A stretch of DNA of 22,187 bases from an uncultured Lachnospiraceae bacterium (GTDB lineage: Bacteria; Bacillota; Clostridia; Lachnospirales; Lachnospiraceae), in NCBI GenBank assembly GCA_934432595.1, contig CAKRYR010000026.1:1-22187 (forward strand). The letters are read 5' to 3'. The notes beneath the pieces are model-generated. The model was not told the origin of the DNA. It ran no database searches and worked only from the letters and a program-made list of their open reading frames with translations. Shown here piece by piece: positions 7,653-14,728 of this stretch; position 1 is the first letter of the stretch; each line of letters opens with the position of its first letter. Both the position numbers and the translations under genes were made by a program.

Positions 7653-7681
7653 ATTATACAATATTTGGGGATTATTTTCCA
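7653..7681 (-). promoter_or_regulatory. Probable sigma-A promoter of the 136-aa gene
   Basis: On the minus strand a perfect TATAAT (7653-7658) has TGGAAA (7676-7681) 17 bp upstream. The same -35/-10 pair occurs upstream of trmK. The ~97-nt leader contains a small hairpin, GGAAGT (7625-7630) with ACTTCC (7637-7642). Confidence 0.6.
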
Positions 7682-7772
7682 GTAAATTATACCTGTTCAC
7701 ATATATTTCGTAATTTTTTGTAAACTCTATCTAAAATAGCTTATTTTTAACTTTTATTTCAAAAATTTCATT

Positions 7773-7810
7773 TATAGTCATTGACTATATGTAAAATCAT
7801 TTGTCAAATG
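7773..7810. promoter_or_regulatory. Two adjacent odd-centred palindromes, possible operator pair
   Basis: TATAGTCA-T-TGACTATA (7773-7789) is a perfect 8+1+8 palindrome. CATTTG-T-CAAATG (7798-7810) is a 6+1+6 palindrome. Their centres are 23 bp apart. A plus-strand TATAAT follows at 7813-7818, with only a weak -35 (TGTAAA) 17 bp upstream. No protein gene is read from it. The rest of 7682-7849 is A+T-rich with nothing else recognised. Confidence 0.35.
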
Positions 7811-7849
7811 TTTATAATATATGTAAAATAAATAAGTATTTGATTAATT

Positions 7850-7912
7850 GAACAAAGAGTCGCTTGCTACTCTTTCGTGCACGAGTGGGAATGCAGTTCA
7901 TAATTCACTTAT
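7850..7912. repeat. Dispersed hairpin element (family 1), copy 2
   Basis: It aligns with 2506-2558 and 17163-17223. It starts GAACAAAGAGTCGCTTGC, like copy 3. The conserved AGAGT...ACTCT stem is at 7856-7860 and 7868-7872, followed by the CACGAGTGGG segment and GCAGTTC, which can close with the initial GAAC. It directly precedes copy B of the second element family. Confidence 0.75.
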
Positions 7913-7918
7913 AAAATA

Positions 7919-8003
7919 CAAATTTGAATACTGTTTGTACATCTCGGTACTGTCTTAATGAGCACAAGATATAATCGTAGTGCAAATTCTAGTACCGTTA
8001 GTT
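7919..8003. repeat. Dispersed nested-hairpin element, copy B
   Basis: It aligns with copy A at 441-520. The outer stem is CGGTACT (7945-7951) with AGTACCG (7991-7997). The inner stem is GCAC (7962-7965) with GTGC (7980-7983). In copy A the same outer stem reads TAGCACT/AGTGCTA, so sequence changed on both sides while pairing was kept. It lies about 30 bp beyond the 3' end of the transporter gene and could act in its mRNA tail. A small hairpin, TTAGTTG/CAACTAA, overlaps its right end. Confidence 0.6.
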
Positions 8004-8030
8004 GCACAACTAAGAGAAACAAAAACTGTC

Positions 8031-8750
8031 TTAAGCTTCGTCTATTTTTTGTATTTTCCCTTTACCATACATCCATCTAGCAAAATATACAAAAGGTGTA
8101 TCCCCTAAAGATGTAACAATGAATATTACATAACTTGATACTATTGTCATTATAAGTTTGCTTGTTGAAAATATTCCTGCAAAAGCAAATACTGTAAATA
8201 ATACATTATTTATTAATTGAGATATTAATGTTGAACCATTATTTCTTACCCATAAGAACTTTCCTTTATCTCCGAATTTTTTCTCTGTAAATGCCCACCA
8301 TTTATGATAGCACCATACATCAAATGTCTGTGCAACTGCATATACCACAAAGCTTGCAATCATTATTCTTGGAATATTACCAAATATTGCTTTCATATGA
8401 GGCATTGCAAAATCTTCAGTTGGATGTGGTGTATATAATAACCAATATTGGCTGAGTATCATAAATGCTGCTGTTGTAACTATACCAAGTTTAACTGCCT
8501 TATTTGCAACTTTTTTACCATATATCTCACTTGCAATATCTGTCACCAAAAATGTTGAAGCGAATAATACATTTCCTAATGTCATTCCCATTCCAAAAGC
8601 TTTAATATATATAAGACACTCAATATTTGCAGCTATTGTTGCAATTATTGTGCTCATAAATAAACCTTGCTTTCCAAATAATCTAAAAGCAACTATAACC
8701 ATACCATATATTAATATTAAAGATCCCACCAATAATAACTCGTTTGTCAT
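8031..8750 (-). CDS. YhhQ/VUT-family queuosine precursor transporter
   Basis: This integral membrane carrier imports 7-deazaguanine precursors of tRNA queuosine (preQ0, preQ1 or queuine, depending on the homologue). The ATG at 8750 (239 aa) is preferred over the upstream in-frame ATG at 8807, because GAGG stands 7 bases before it and the hydrophobic start MTNELLLVGS fits the family. About six membrane helices are visible. Family motifs include TDIASEIYGKKVANKAVKLG near residue 70 and RNNGSTLISQLINN near 170. The gene follows the radical SAM gene by 73 bp on the same strand. The upstream preQ1-type riboswitch supports the substrate assignment. Which precursor it carries cannot be told from sequence alone. 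Confidence 0.9.
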   Translation of the reverse strand: MTNELLLVGSLILIYGMVIVAFRLFGKQGLFMSTIIATIAANIECLIYIKAFGMGMTLGNVLFASTFLVTDIASEIYGKKVANKAVKLGIVTTAAFMILSQYWLLYTPHPTEDFAMPHMKAIFGNIPRIMIASFVVYAVAQTFDVWCYHKWWAFTEKKFGDKGKFLWVRNNGSTLISQLINNVLFTVFAFAGIFSTSKLIMTIVSSYVIFIVTSLGDTPFVYFARWMYGKGKIQKIDEA

Positions 8751-8823
8751 AAAATACCTCTTTTCTAAGAAACAGCATGATTTTATCACACTATTCATTT
8801 TATCCAATATAAATCTAGTTTTA

Positions 8824-9537
8824 TCAACCTATTCCAAAATCAGTATTAACCATTAATATATCAACTCTATCATTATCTATGTATAAGTCATATATTTCAT
8901 CTGCAAATGTCTTAATAACCCTTGGGTCTGGCAATATTGCCTTTGTATTCTTTTGCATTATGTTAATACATATTCTGTCAAAATGTTCTAAACCTATCTT
9001 TATATCTTCTAACATGGACTCTTTTGTTTGACCTGGTATACCAAATAACAAACATACTTCATTAAAGTATTTTGCAATCTCACTTGGTGAATCTGTATCA
9101 ATTCCCTTTACTAGATAACTTTCTCGGAATAAATAATCAAATGTTTCTACACCTATCTTTAACTTAGTATTTACTCCAATACTTGCAAATCTTTGACGTA
9201 AATTCTCTATCTCATTTCTATGCATCCAATGAGATTCAAAATGAATCTGTTTTATATTCTTCTCCGTACATGTATCCATTATTAGATTCATTGTTTTCTC
9301 ATCTAGATCCACAAAGCTTCCTGAATTAACTACTTCTAGTACACCATACTTACCTGTTACTTGTTCAATTGCCTTTTTATTTAATTCAAAGTTCTCATTA
9401 TCATTCTTACAATAATCCAAATGATAATCACAGAAACGACATTTTCTCCATACACAACCAGAACCGCGAAGTAACAATATCTCTCTTGGATTCTTATTAT
9501 CAATAACAGAATAACGTTCTAATTCATTATCTTTCAT
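8824..9537 (-). CDS. Radical SAM protein, probable queuine/7-deazaguanine salvage enzyme (QueL-like)
   Basis: The 237-aa protein has a cysteine motif near the N-terminus, CVWRKCRFC (C28, C33, C36), that would bind a 4Fe-4S cluster. The spacing is CX4CX2C, one residue longer than the standard CX3CX2C. Other radical SAM signs are GSFVDLDE, HFESHW, KIGVETFDY and LLFGIPGQTKES, typical of the SAM-binding barrel. It carries no B12-binding or TRAM domain. It is co-oriented with a queuosine-precursor transporter and lies behind a preQ1-type riboswitch. In Clostridioides difficile a dedicated radical SAM enzyme, QueL, releases preQ1 from queuine, and this protein is a good candidate for the same job. 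That is inference from context. GGAGG stands 9 bases before the ATG. Confidence 0.85.
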   Translation of the reverse strand: MKDNELERYSVIDNKNPREILLLRGSGCVWRKCRFCDYHLDYCKNDNENFELNKKAIEQVTGKYGVLEVVNSGSFVDLDEKTMNLIMDTCTEKNIKQIHFESHWMHRNEIENLRQRFASIGVNTKLKIGVETFDYLFRESYLVKGIDTDSPSEIAKYFNEVCLLFGIPGQTKESMLEDIKIGLEHFDRICINIMQKNTKAILPDPRVIKTFADEIYDLYIDNDRVDILMVNTDFGIG

Positions 9538-9542
9538 TCACT

Positions 9543-9635
9543 TCAACCTCCTTTCTTCTCCTTTCTCATATCACTTGTTGTCATTCCAACTATTATTTCT
9601 ACATTATTTGTTACAACAGCAACCTTCTTCTGCAC
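9543..9635 (-). CDS. Doubtful 30-codon leader reading frame
   Basis: A GTG at 9635 opens a 30-aa frame (VQKKVAVVTNNVEIIVGMTTSD... ending KKGG). It ends 5 bp before the radical SAM start, and that gene's ribosome binding site is inside it. AAGGA lies 9 bases before the GTG. It looks somewhat protein-like, but other frames here are also open and the start is weak. It may be a coding remnant, a leader peptide or chance. Confidence 0.2.
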   Translation of the reverse strand: MQKKVAVVTNNVEIIVGMTTSDMRKEKKGG

Positions 9636-9672
9636 AACGTGTGCATCCTTAGTGAAAGATTTTCTTGTTAAA

Positions 9673-9703
9673 GAAAAAAGCACATAGATATACTATGTGC
9701 TTT
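9673..9703 (-). terminator. Riboswitch expression platform: intrinsic terminator
   Basis: On the minus strand AAAGCACATAG (9703-9693) pairs with CTATGTGCTTT (9687-9677) around a 5-nt loop, followed by TTTTTTC. Its upstream arm, GCACATAGT (9700-9692), can instead pair with ACTATGGGC (9739-9731) at the 3' end of the aptamer (8 of 9 positions). That gives a mutually exclusive antiterminator. Confidence 0.85.
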
Positions 9704-9730
9704 ACAAAATTCATTAATGTAATTAAATTA

Positions 9731-9772
9731 GCCCATAGTTTTGTTTTTAGACAGGATGGTTTCGAACTGTCT
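9731..9772 (-). promoter_or_regulatory. PreQ1-I-like riboswitch aptamer
   Basis: On the minus strand AGACAG (9772-9767) and CTGTCT (9754-9749) form stem P1 around a 12-nt loop, UUCGAAACCAUC. An A-rich tail, AAAAACAAAAC, follows. The loop length, the UUC start, the C just before the 3' strand of P1 and the A-rich tail match the PreQ1-I class. The tail resembles that of the Thermoanaerobacter tengcongensis aptamer. A loop CCAU can pair with AUGG just after the tail, giving the expected pseudoknot. The downstream genes are a radical SAM enzyme and a queuosine-precursor transporter, so ligand binding would shut them off by termination. Confidence 0.75.
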
Positions 9773-9783
9773 GACTTGTTAAG

Positions 9784-9810
9784 TCTATAACAATCACCAA
9801 AAAAAGTCAA
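9784..9810 (-). promoter_or_regulatory. Promoter of the preQ1-riboswitch operon
   Basis: On the minus strand TTGACT (9805-9810) is followed after 15 bp by an extended -10, TGTTATAGA (hexamer 9784-9789). Transcription would begin near 9777, only a few nucleotides before the aptamer stem, as usual for these short riboswitches. The spacer is shorter than ideal, partly offset by the TG extension. Confidence 0.6.
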
Positions 9811-9871
9811 GCCATATTTTAATTATTAATCAAACTTTAATAAACTTCGCGATTCTTCTACACCATACAAT

Positions 9872-9946
9872 ATTCTCCACTAGAATACCAATTTAAAATC
9901 TTCACAAAGCTTCTACCCACTTCAGCATTCTCCACTAGAATACCAA
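9872..9946. repeat. Pair of 20-bp direct repeats, 55-bp period
   Basis: ATTCTCCACTAGAATACCAA is identical at 9872-9891 and 9927-9946. Each contains a short ATTCT...AGAAT stem. The flanks repeat more loosely: CTTCGCGATTCTTCTAC near 9845, CTTCACAAAGCTTCTAC near 9900 and a third TTCGCGGAGCTTTTA at 9956-9970, keeping the 55-bp register. The pair borders the large palindrome on its left. Confidence 0.85.
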
Positions 9947-9972
9947 ATTAACGTATTCGCGGAGCTTTTATA

Positions 9973-10315
9973 GGCCACAACTCATAGATTATGGAATTTT
10001 ATTTTATTGACGTAGGTAACATTCTTGTAGATTTTAATTATGAATAAAGTGCTGAAGCAGCAATGTTTGAACGAGTAAAGGGCTGAAAAATATAGCGTAG
10101 CTATATTTAAAAAGGAAGAATATATATCTTTAATGTGCTTGCACATATAAAATATATATTCTTTCTAAAATATGAGACGAAGTCGAATATTCAGCCCTGT
10201 TTGTCACAGACAATACGAGTGAGTTTTGCGTCCGCTTCGCACTTTACATAATCAAAATCTACACAAGAATGTTCTACGACAATAACCAAAATTCCATAAC
10301 TATGAATTGTGGTCC
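9973..10315. repeat. 343-bp imperfect palindrome with internal hairpins
   Basis: The outer arms 9973-10052 and 10239-10315 are reverse complements at roughly 80% identity, with small gaps. Shared blocks include CATAG, TTATGGAATTTT, CGTAG, AACATTCTT, GTAGATTTT and AAAGTGC. Pairing resumes weakly to GGGCTGAA (10080-10087) with TTCAGCCC (10190-10197). The centre has three local hairpins: AAATATAGC/GCTATATTT (10088-10108), AGAATATATAT/ATATATATTCT (10117-10162) with an inner ATGTGC/GCACAT, and a short GAC/GTC. No transposase, frame or target-site duplication is visible. It could be a non-autonomous mobile element, a structured RNA or a long hairpin transcript. Confidence 0.85.
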
Positions 10316-10324
10316 CCACATAAC

Positions 10325-10349
10325 GAAGAGAGGGCGTAGCCCTCTCTTC
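10325..10349. other. Perfect 11-bp hairpin downstream of clpC
   Basis: GAAGAGAGGGC (10325-10335) and its complement (10339-10349) enclose a GTA loop. It is 37 bp past the clpC stop, so it may end the clpC transcript. The T-run on the minus strand lies before the stem, not after it, so it is not a textbook terminator. Confidence 0.5.
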
Positions 10350-10385
10350 AAAAAGCATCAGCTATAACATTACTAATCTGCCATC

Positions 10386-12854
10386 TTATTTCTTTACTAA
10401 CTTAGAATTCTTACGTAATTTCTTAAATATAAGTTTACCGTCATCCATTAATAATTCAATTGAATCACCATACTTAATCTTACCTGATAAATATTCATCA
10501 GCAATTAAATCCTCAACTTCATTTTGAATTGTTCTTCTAAGAGGTCTTGCACCGTATACTTTATCATATCCCTTATCAAGAAGATAATCTAATGCTTCTG
10601 TATCAGCAGAGATTGATAAATTCATACTTTCTGTAGTTCTCTTAGATATATTATTAATCATAATTTCAACGATTTCTCTTACATTTTCCTTAGATAATGA
10701 ATGGAATACAATTATCTCATCTATTCTGTTAAGGAACTCTGGTCTGAACATTTCCTTAACATCCTCCATAACATTACCTTTCATATTCTTATAAGTCTCT
10801 TCTTCACTTTCAACTGCTGTGAATCCTAATAACTTAGGAGCCACAATCTTCTGTGCACCAGTGTTAGAAGTCATTATAATAATATTGTCTTTAAAGCTAA
10901 CTTTTCTTCCTTGTGAATCAGTAATATGTCCATCATCAAGTACTTGAAGAAGTATATTGAATACATCTGGATGAGCTTTCTCAATCTCATCAAATAATAT
11001 TACTGAATAAGGATTCTGTCTAACTTTCTCACTTAATTGACCACCTTCATCATATCCTACATATCCTGGAGGTGAACCAATTAGCTTAGACACACTATGT
11101 TTCTCCATATACTCTGACATATCAAGTCTTATAAGAGCATTTTCATCACCAAACATAGCCTCAGCTAATGCCTTACATAATTCAGTCTTTCCTACACCTG
11201 TAGGTCCTAAGAATAAGAATGAACCAATTGGTCTATTTGGATCTTTAAGTCCAACTCTACCTCTTCTTATAGCTTTAGATATAGCTACTACTGCTTCATC
11301 TTGTCCTATAACTCTCTTATGCAAAGTTTCTTCTAACTTACGTAATCTATCTGACTCTTCCTCTTCAAGTTTTTGAACAGGAATCTTTGTCCAACTTGAT
11401 ATAATACCAGCTACTTCTTGTTCTCCAACTATAAGATTAGTGTTTTTCTTTATATCATCTTGTGCTTTAGTAAGTTTAGCAAGTTTATTATTCAATCTCT
11501 CTTGCTGTTTCTTAATCTTAACACCTTTCTCATAGTCACCTTCCATTAAAGCAACTTCTTTCTCTTCATTTAACTTAGCAATCTTCTTCTCTATTAACTC
11601 AATATCTTCATTTCTTACCAGTACTGTTAATCTAAGTTTTGAGGCTGCTTCATCAATAACATCTATTGCCTTATCAGGAAGAAATCTATCATTGATATAT
11701 CTTGCAGACATTTTAACTGCTGCCTCAATAGCAGAATCATTTATCTTAACATTATGATGTTTCTCATATTGTTCTCTTAATCCACTTAATATCTCAATTG
11801 CCTCTGGAATAGTAGGTTCCTCAACATTAACTGGTTGGAATCTTCTCTCCAATGCTGCATCCTTCTCTATATGTTTTCTATATTCTTCTCTAGTTGTAGC
11901 ACCTAGAATCTGAAGTTCTCCTCTTGATAAAGATGGTTTCATTATATTAGATGCATCTATAGCGCCTTCTGCTCCACCTGCTCCAATAATTGTATGAATC
12001 TCATCTATAAATAATAAAATGTTTCCGCAAACTTGAACTTCACTTATAACTTTCTTAATACGCTCTTCAAATTCACCTCTATATTTTGAACCTGCTACCA
12101 TTCCTGATAAATCAAGAGTAACTAATTTCAAATCAGCAATAGTCTCTGGAACATTACCAGATACAATTCTTTGTGCTAATCCCTCTACTATAGCAGTTTT
12201 ACCTACACCAGGTTCACCTACTAAACAAGGATTATTCTTACTTCTTCTACTAAGAATCTGAATTACTCTCTCAATCTCTTTATCACGTCCGATACAAGGA
12301 TCAAGCTTTCCTTCTTTTGCTAATGCTGTTAAATCTCTACTATATTGATCAAGAGTTGGAGTAACTGACTTACTCTTACCCTTACCCTTTATAGTCATGT
12401 AATCATTCTTTGCAAAATTCATATCAAAACCTGAAGCTGTTAAAGTATCAATATATAACTTCTGTAAATTAACCCCTAACGTAGTTAATAATCTTACAGC
12501 CAAACACGTTGTATCTTTAATAATTGCAACTAAAATATGTTCTGTTCCTATACTTTGTGAATTAAGTCTTAATGCTTCCTTAGCAGATGCCTTAAGAAGT
12601 TTCTCAGCCCTAGGAGTCATATTATCTCCATTTGTCTTAGTCATTTGGTCAGAATCAGTAATTAATTTACTAATAAGACCAATTACTCTCTCTTCATCAA
12701 CACCATTCTCAGCCAAAACCTTTGAGGCAGTACCTTCAGCAACAATTAAACCAATAAGCAAGTGTTCTGTGCCAATGTAATTATGGGACAAACCTCTTGC
12801 TACTTCAGTTGCAATATCTATTGCATCTTTAGCACTTTGAGTATATTTGTTCAT
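10386..12854 (-). CDS. clpC: ATP-dependent Clp protease ATP-binding subunit ClpC
   Basis: ClpC is a hexameric AAA+ unfoldase that feeds proteins to ClpP and acts in protein quality control and stress response. The 822-aa protein has two N-terminal Clp repeats (about 1-70 and 78-145). The first AAA+ module has Walker A GEPGVGKT at 213-220 and LLFIDEIHT. The middle domain has a UVR-like coiled coil (EVALMEGDYEKGVKIKKQQE). The second AAA+ module has GPTGVGKTEL and ILFDEIEKAHPDVF. The usual C-terminal domain follows. Length and motifs are complete. AAGGA precedes the ATG. It is 39 bp after a GntR-type regulator rather than after ctsR-mcsA-mcsB as in Bacillus. Confidence 0.97.
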   Translation of the reverse strand: MNKYTQSAKDAIDIATEVARGLSHNYIGTEHLLIGLIVAEGTASKVLAENGVDEERVIGLISKLITDSDQMTKTNGDNMTPRAEKLLKASAKEALRLNSQSIGTEHILVAIIKDTTCLAVRLLTTLGVNLQKLYIDTLTASGFDMNFAKNDYMTIKGKGKSKSVTPTLDQYSRDLTALAKEGKLDPCIGRDKEIERVIQILSRRSKNNPCLVGEPGVGKTAIVEGLAQRIVSGNVPETIADLKLVTLDLSGMVAGSKYRGEFEERIKKVISEVQVCGNILLFIDEIHTIIGAGGAEGAIDASNIMKPSLSRGELQILGATTREEYRKHIEKDAALERRFQPVNVEEPTIPEAIEILSGLREQYEKHHNVKINDSAIEAAVKMSARYINDRFLPDKAIDVIDEAASKLRLTVLVRNEDIELIEKKIAKLNEEKEVALMEGDYEKGVKIKKQQERLNNKLAKLTKAQDDIKKNTNLIVGEQEVAGIISSWTKIPVQKLEEEESDRLRKLEETLHKRVIGQDEAVVAISKAIRRGRVGLKDPNRPIGSFLFLGPTGVGKTELCKALAEAMFGDENALIRLDMSEYMEKHSVSKLIGSPPGYVGYDEGGQLSEKVRQNPYSVILFDEIEKAHPDVFNILLQVLDDGHITDSQGRKVSFKDNIIIMTSNTGAQKIVAPKLLGFTAVESEEETYKNMKGNVMEDVKEMFRPEFLNRIDEIIVFHSLSKENVREIVEIMINNISKRTTESMNLSISADTEALDYLLDKGYDKVYGARPLRRTIQNEVEDLIADEYLSGKIKYGDSIELLMDDGKLIFKKLRKNSKLVKK

Positions 12855-12893
12855 AATTCTAGTTCCTTTCTTTATGAGATTTATATGATGTTT

Positions 12894-13274
12894 TTAGTCA
12901 TTGTCTCCCATATATTCATCATATATTTGTTCTACCATATCATGTATTTCACTTCTAGTAATATCCTTGCATATTGCTCTTGCAAGTATGGCTCTCATAG
13001 CATTCATTGTTTCTAATTCTGCTTTATGCTTATCTTCATCAATACATATAATAGCCCCATGACGTCTATCAAGTTTTAAATAGCCCTCTTGTCTTAATAT
13101 TGAATACGCCTTATTAACCGTATGCATATTAATTCCAATACTATCTGCTAGTTCTCTAACAGATGGTAAGCTCTCTCCCTCTTGAATCTCTGCATTTGCA
13201 ATTCCCATTATAATCTGATTTCTCAATTGCAAATACAATGCCTCATCACTATTAAAGTCAATTCTAATTAGCAC
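12894..13274 (-). CDS. GntR-family transcriptional regulator (YtrA type)
   Basis: This 126-aa protein has an N-terminal winged helix-turn-helix of the GntR family (about residues 10-78, with SVRELADSIGINMHTVNKAY and a HGAIICID wing). The rest is a short helical tail of about 45 residues, as in the YtrA subfamily, which has no large effector domain. The start is GTG at 13274, with GGAGGA 6-7 bases upstream. It leads the clpC transcript, so it is a candidate regulator of clpC or of itself. A near-perfect 13-bp inverted repeat (13332-13396) and a TTGTACAA palindrome close to the start are possible binding sites. Confidence 0.9.
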   Translation of the reverse strand: MLIRIDFNSDEALYLQLRNQIIMGIANAEIQEGESLPSVRELADSIGINMHTVNKAYSILRQEGYLKLDRRHGAIICIDEDKHKAELETMNAMRAILARAICKDITRSEIHDMVEQIYDEYMGDND

Positions 13275-13331
13275 TTTCAGTCCTCCATTTTCTTATTGTA
13301 CAAGTTTACAAATTCTGGATATTACCTACGT

Positions 13332-13396
13332 ATTAAGGTATCAATAGGCATCCATTTACCTTACCTACCAATGAAAATATCTTTTGACACCTTAAT
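13332..13396. promoter_or_regulatory. 13-bp inverted repeat upstream of the GntR-clpC unit
   Basis: ATTAAGGTATCAA (13332-13344) and TTGACACCTTAAT (13384-13396) are complementary except for one position that can form a wobble pair in RNA. TACGTA occurs just outside each arm. It lies 58-122 bp before the GntR start. It could be an operator or a leader hairpin. A minus-strand TTGATA sits in its inner arm, but I could not pair it with a convincing -10. I found no CtsR or CIRCE operator. Confidence 0.5.
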
Positions 13397-13462
13397 CCTT
13401 ACGTAAAACTATATCGGCTTTTTTTATATTTTAATAACAAATAATTCCATTATTATCTATAC

Positions 13463-14686
13463 TTAAATTAGATAATTATCATTCTTAATTGTTCTAACCT
13501 CTATAGCCATTTTAATTGCAAAACCTATTGATATAATCAACAATGTTACTAAAACCCCAATAATAATACCAAGAATTCTCAATTTGTCATTATATTCATT
13601 ATTTGTAAATGTCTGTTTTGATTTTTCGCTACCAATAGCTACTGTATCTCCCATATACCTTTGCAAAGTTTTCTCTACTTTATCATATTGATAATAACCT
13701 TCATCACCTGAAACTGTATTTTTTAAATATATCAAAAATATATCATTCTTTGGATCATCTTCTAATACACAAGCCTCTATATCATTCCCATACAAAGAAA
13801 TTTTAGTTTTCTTATAACCAACAGGTATTTTCATACTATCAGTTTCAATAATGCTCAAAATCTCATAATCGTTATCATTTACAATATACATTGTTTTTCC
13901 ATCTGTATAAATAGTCCCATTTTCTTTTCTTAATTTTCTATGGTTCTCCATATCAGCCTTTAACTGTTCCTCTTCAGACATTCTCTTTACAGTAATAGAA
14001 TATACATAATCTGAACCATCTTCCGCTATAACCTTAATTTTTACCTTATTATTACCTACTTTAAAATCCTTATTTCCTTCAACCTTAACTTCTGCTTTTT
14101 TTGAAGTTGTAATAGCATCTATTACTATATTTTTTGAATAAAACGGAATTGTAGCCTTATATGACTTCACATTCTTTTTAAATTCTTTATCTAGACTACC
14201 TGGGCTAATATACAACTCTTTCAAAGTCGCATCTGAATCTTTAACTTCCACACCTTCAACTTCAATATATTCTGGAGTATAACTACATGTCAATTTACTA
14301 CCATCTGTATCAGTTACCTCAGGCACAGTTTTAAATGTTACTTTACTAATTCCTGGTTTAATTGCATTAAATTTAATCATATAATTTCTTAAACGTCCAC
14401 CACTCTTAGATTTATCCTCTATATTTATAATACCCTCTTTTTCTAAAGATAAATCCGAGTCTGCTCCTTTAAACTCTAACATATCACTATTATATAATAT
14501 AACTCCTTTAACTTGCTTAATAGCGTTTTCTGCATCAACGTCAATGCTAACCTCAACTGTATCTCCTGTTGTAATACTATCATCATCCACTGACACAGCA
14601 AAACTAGCCGTTTGAGCATATACAGGTCTTATATATAGTATAATAGTTATTAAAATAGAAGCTAAAAAAAGTATATTTTTTTTCAT
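13463..14686 (-). CDS. Secreted, membrane-anchored protein with cohesin-like and cadherin-like domains
   Basis: The 407-aa protein has a signal peptide (1-24, MKKN then a hydrophobic stretch ending VYA). A cohesin-like beta domain follows (about 26-145, with the typical VSVDDDSITTGDTVEVSIDV start and an ILYNSDMLEF strand). A cadherin-like beta-sandwich lies at about 157-235 (ATLKELYISPGSLDKEF ... YVYSITVKR). A region of unknown type follows, then one transmembrane helix (about 371-395) with a short basic tail. It would be exported and held on the outer face of the cell membrane, probably with a structural or binding role. No dockerin, sortase motif or catalytic site is visible. It lies 42 bp downstream of the aminopeptidase gene and may share its transcript. 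Confidence 0.85.
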   Translation of the reverse strand: MKKNILFLASILITIILYIRPVYAQTASFAVSVDDDSITTGDTVEVSIDVDAENAIKQVKGVILYNSDMLEFKGADSDLSLEKEGIINIEDKSKSGGRLRNYMIKFNAIKPGISKVTFKTVPEVTDTDGSKLTCSYTPEYIEVEGVEVKDSDATLKELYISPGSLDKEFKKNVKSYKATIPFYSKNIVIDAITTSKKAEVKVEGNKDFKVGNNKVKIKVIAEDGSDYVYSITVKRMSEEEQLKADMENHRKLRKENGTIYTDGKTMYIVNDNDYEILSIIETDSMKIPVGYKKTKISLYGNDIEACVLEDDPKNDIFLIYLKNTVSGDEGYYQYDKVEKTLQRYMGDTVAIGSEKSKQTFTNNEYNDKLRILGIIIGVLVTLLIISIGFAIKMAIEVRTIKNDNYLI

Positions 14687-14728
14687 AACTTAATCATATC
14701 CTTCCACAGCAATAGAATATCTTACTAA

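Noticed and set aside
9560..9687. Plus-strand reading frame encoding a hydrophobic peptide over the riboswitch terminator
   Set aside because: It has no start codon with a ribosome binding site, and it overlaps the terminator and leader of the opposite strand.
9731..9785. tRNA gene (GGTTTCGAACTG resembles a T-loop)
   Set aside because: No acceptor stem, D-arm or anticodon arm can be folded around it. The minus strand folds as a PreQ1-I-like aptamer in a fitting gene context.
10325..10349. Textbook intrinsic terminator for clpC
   Set aside because: The stem is strong, but the minus-strand T-run lies upstream of it and none follows, so I list it only as a hairpin.
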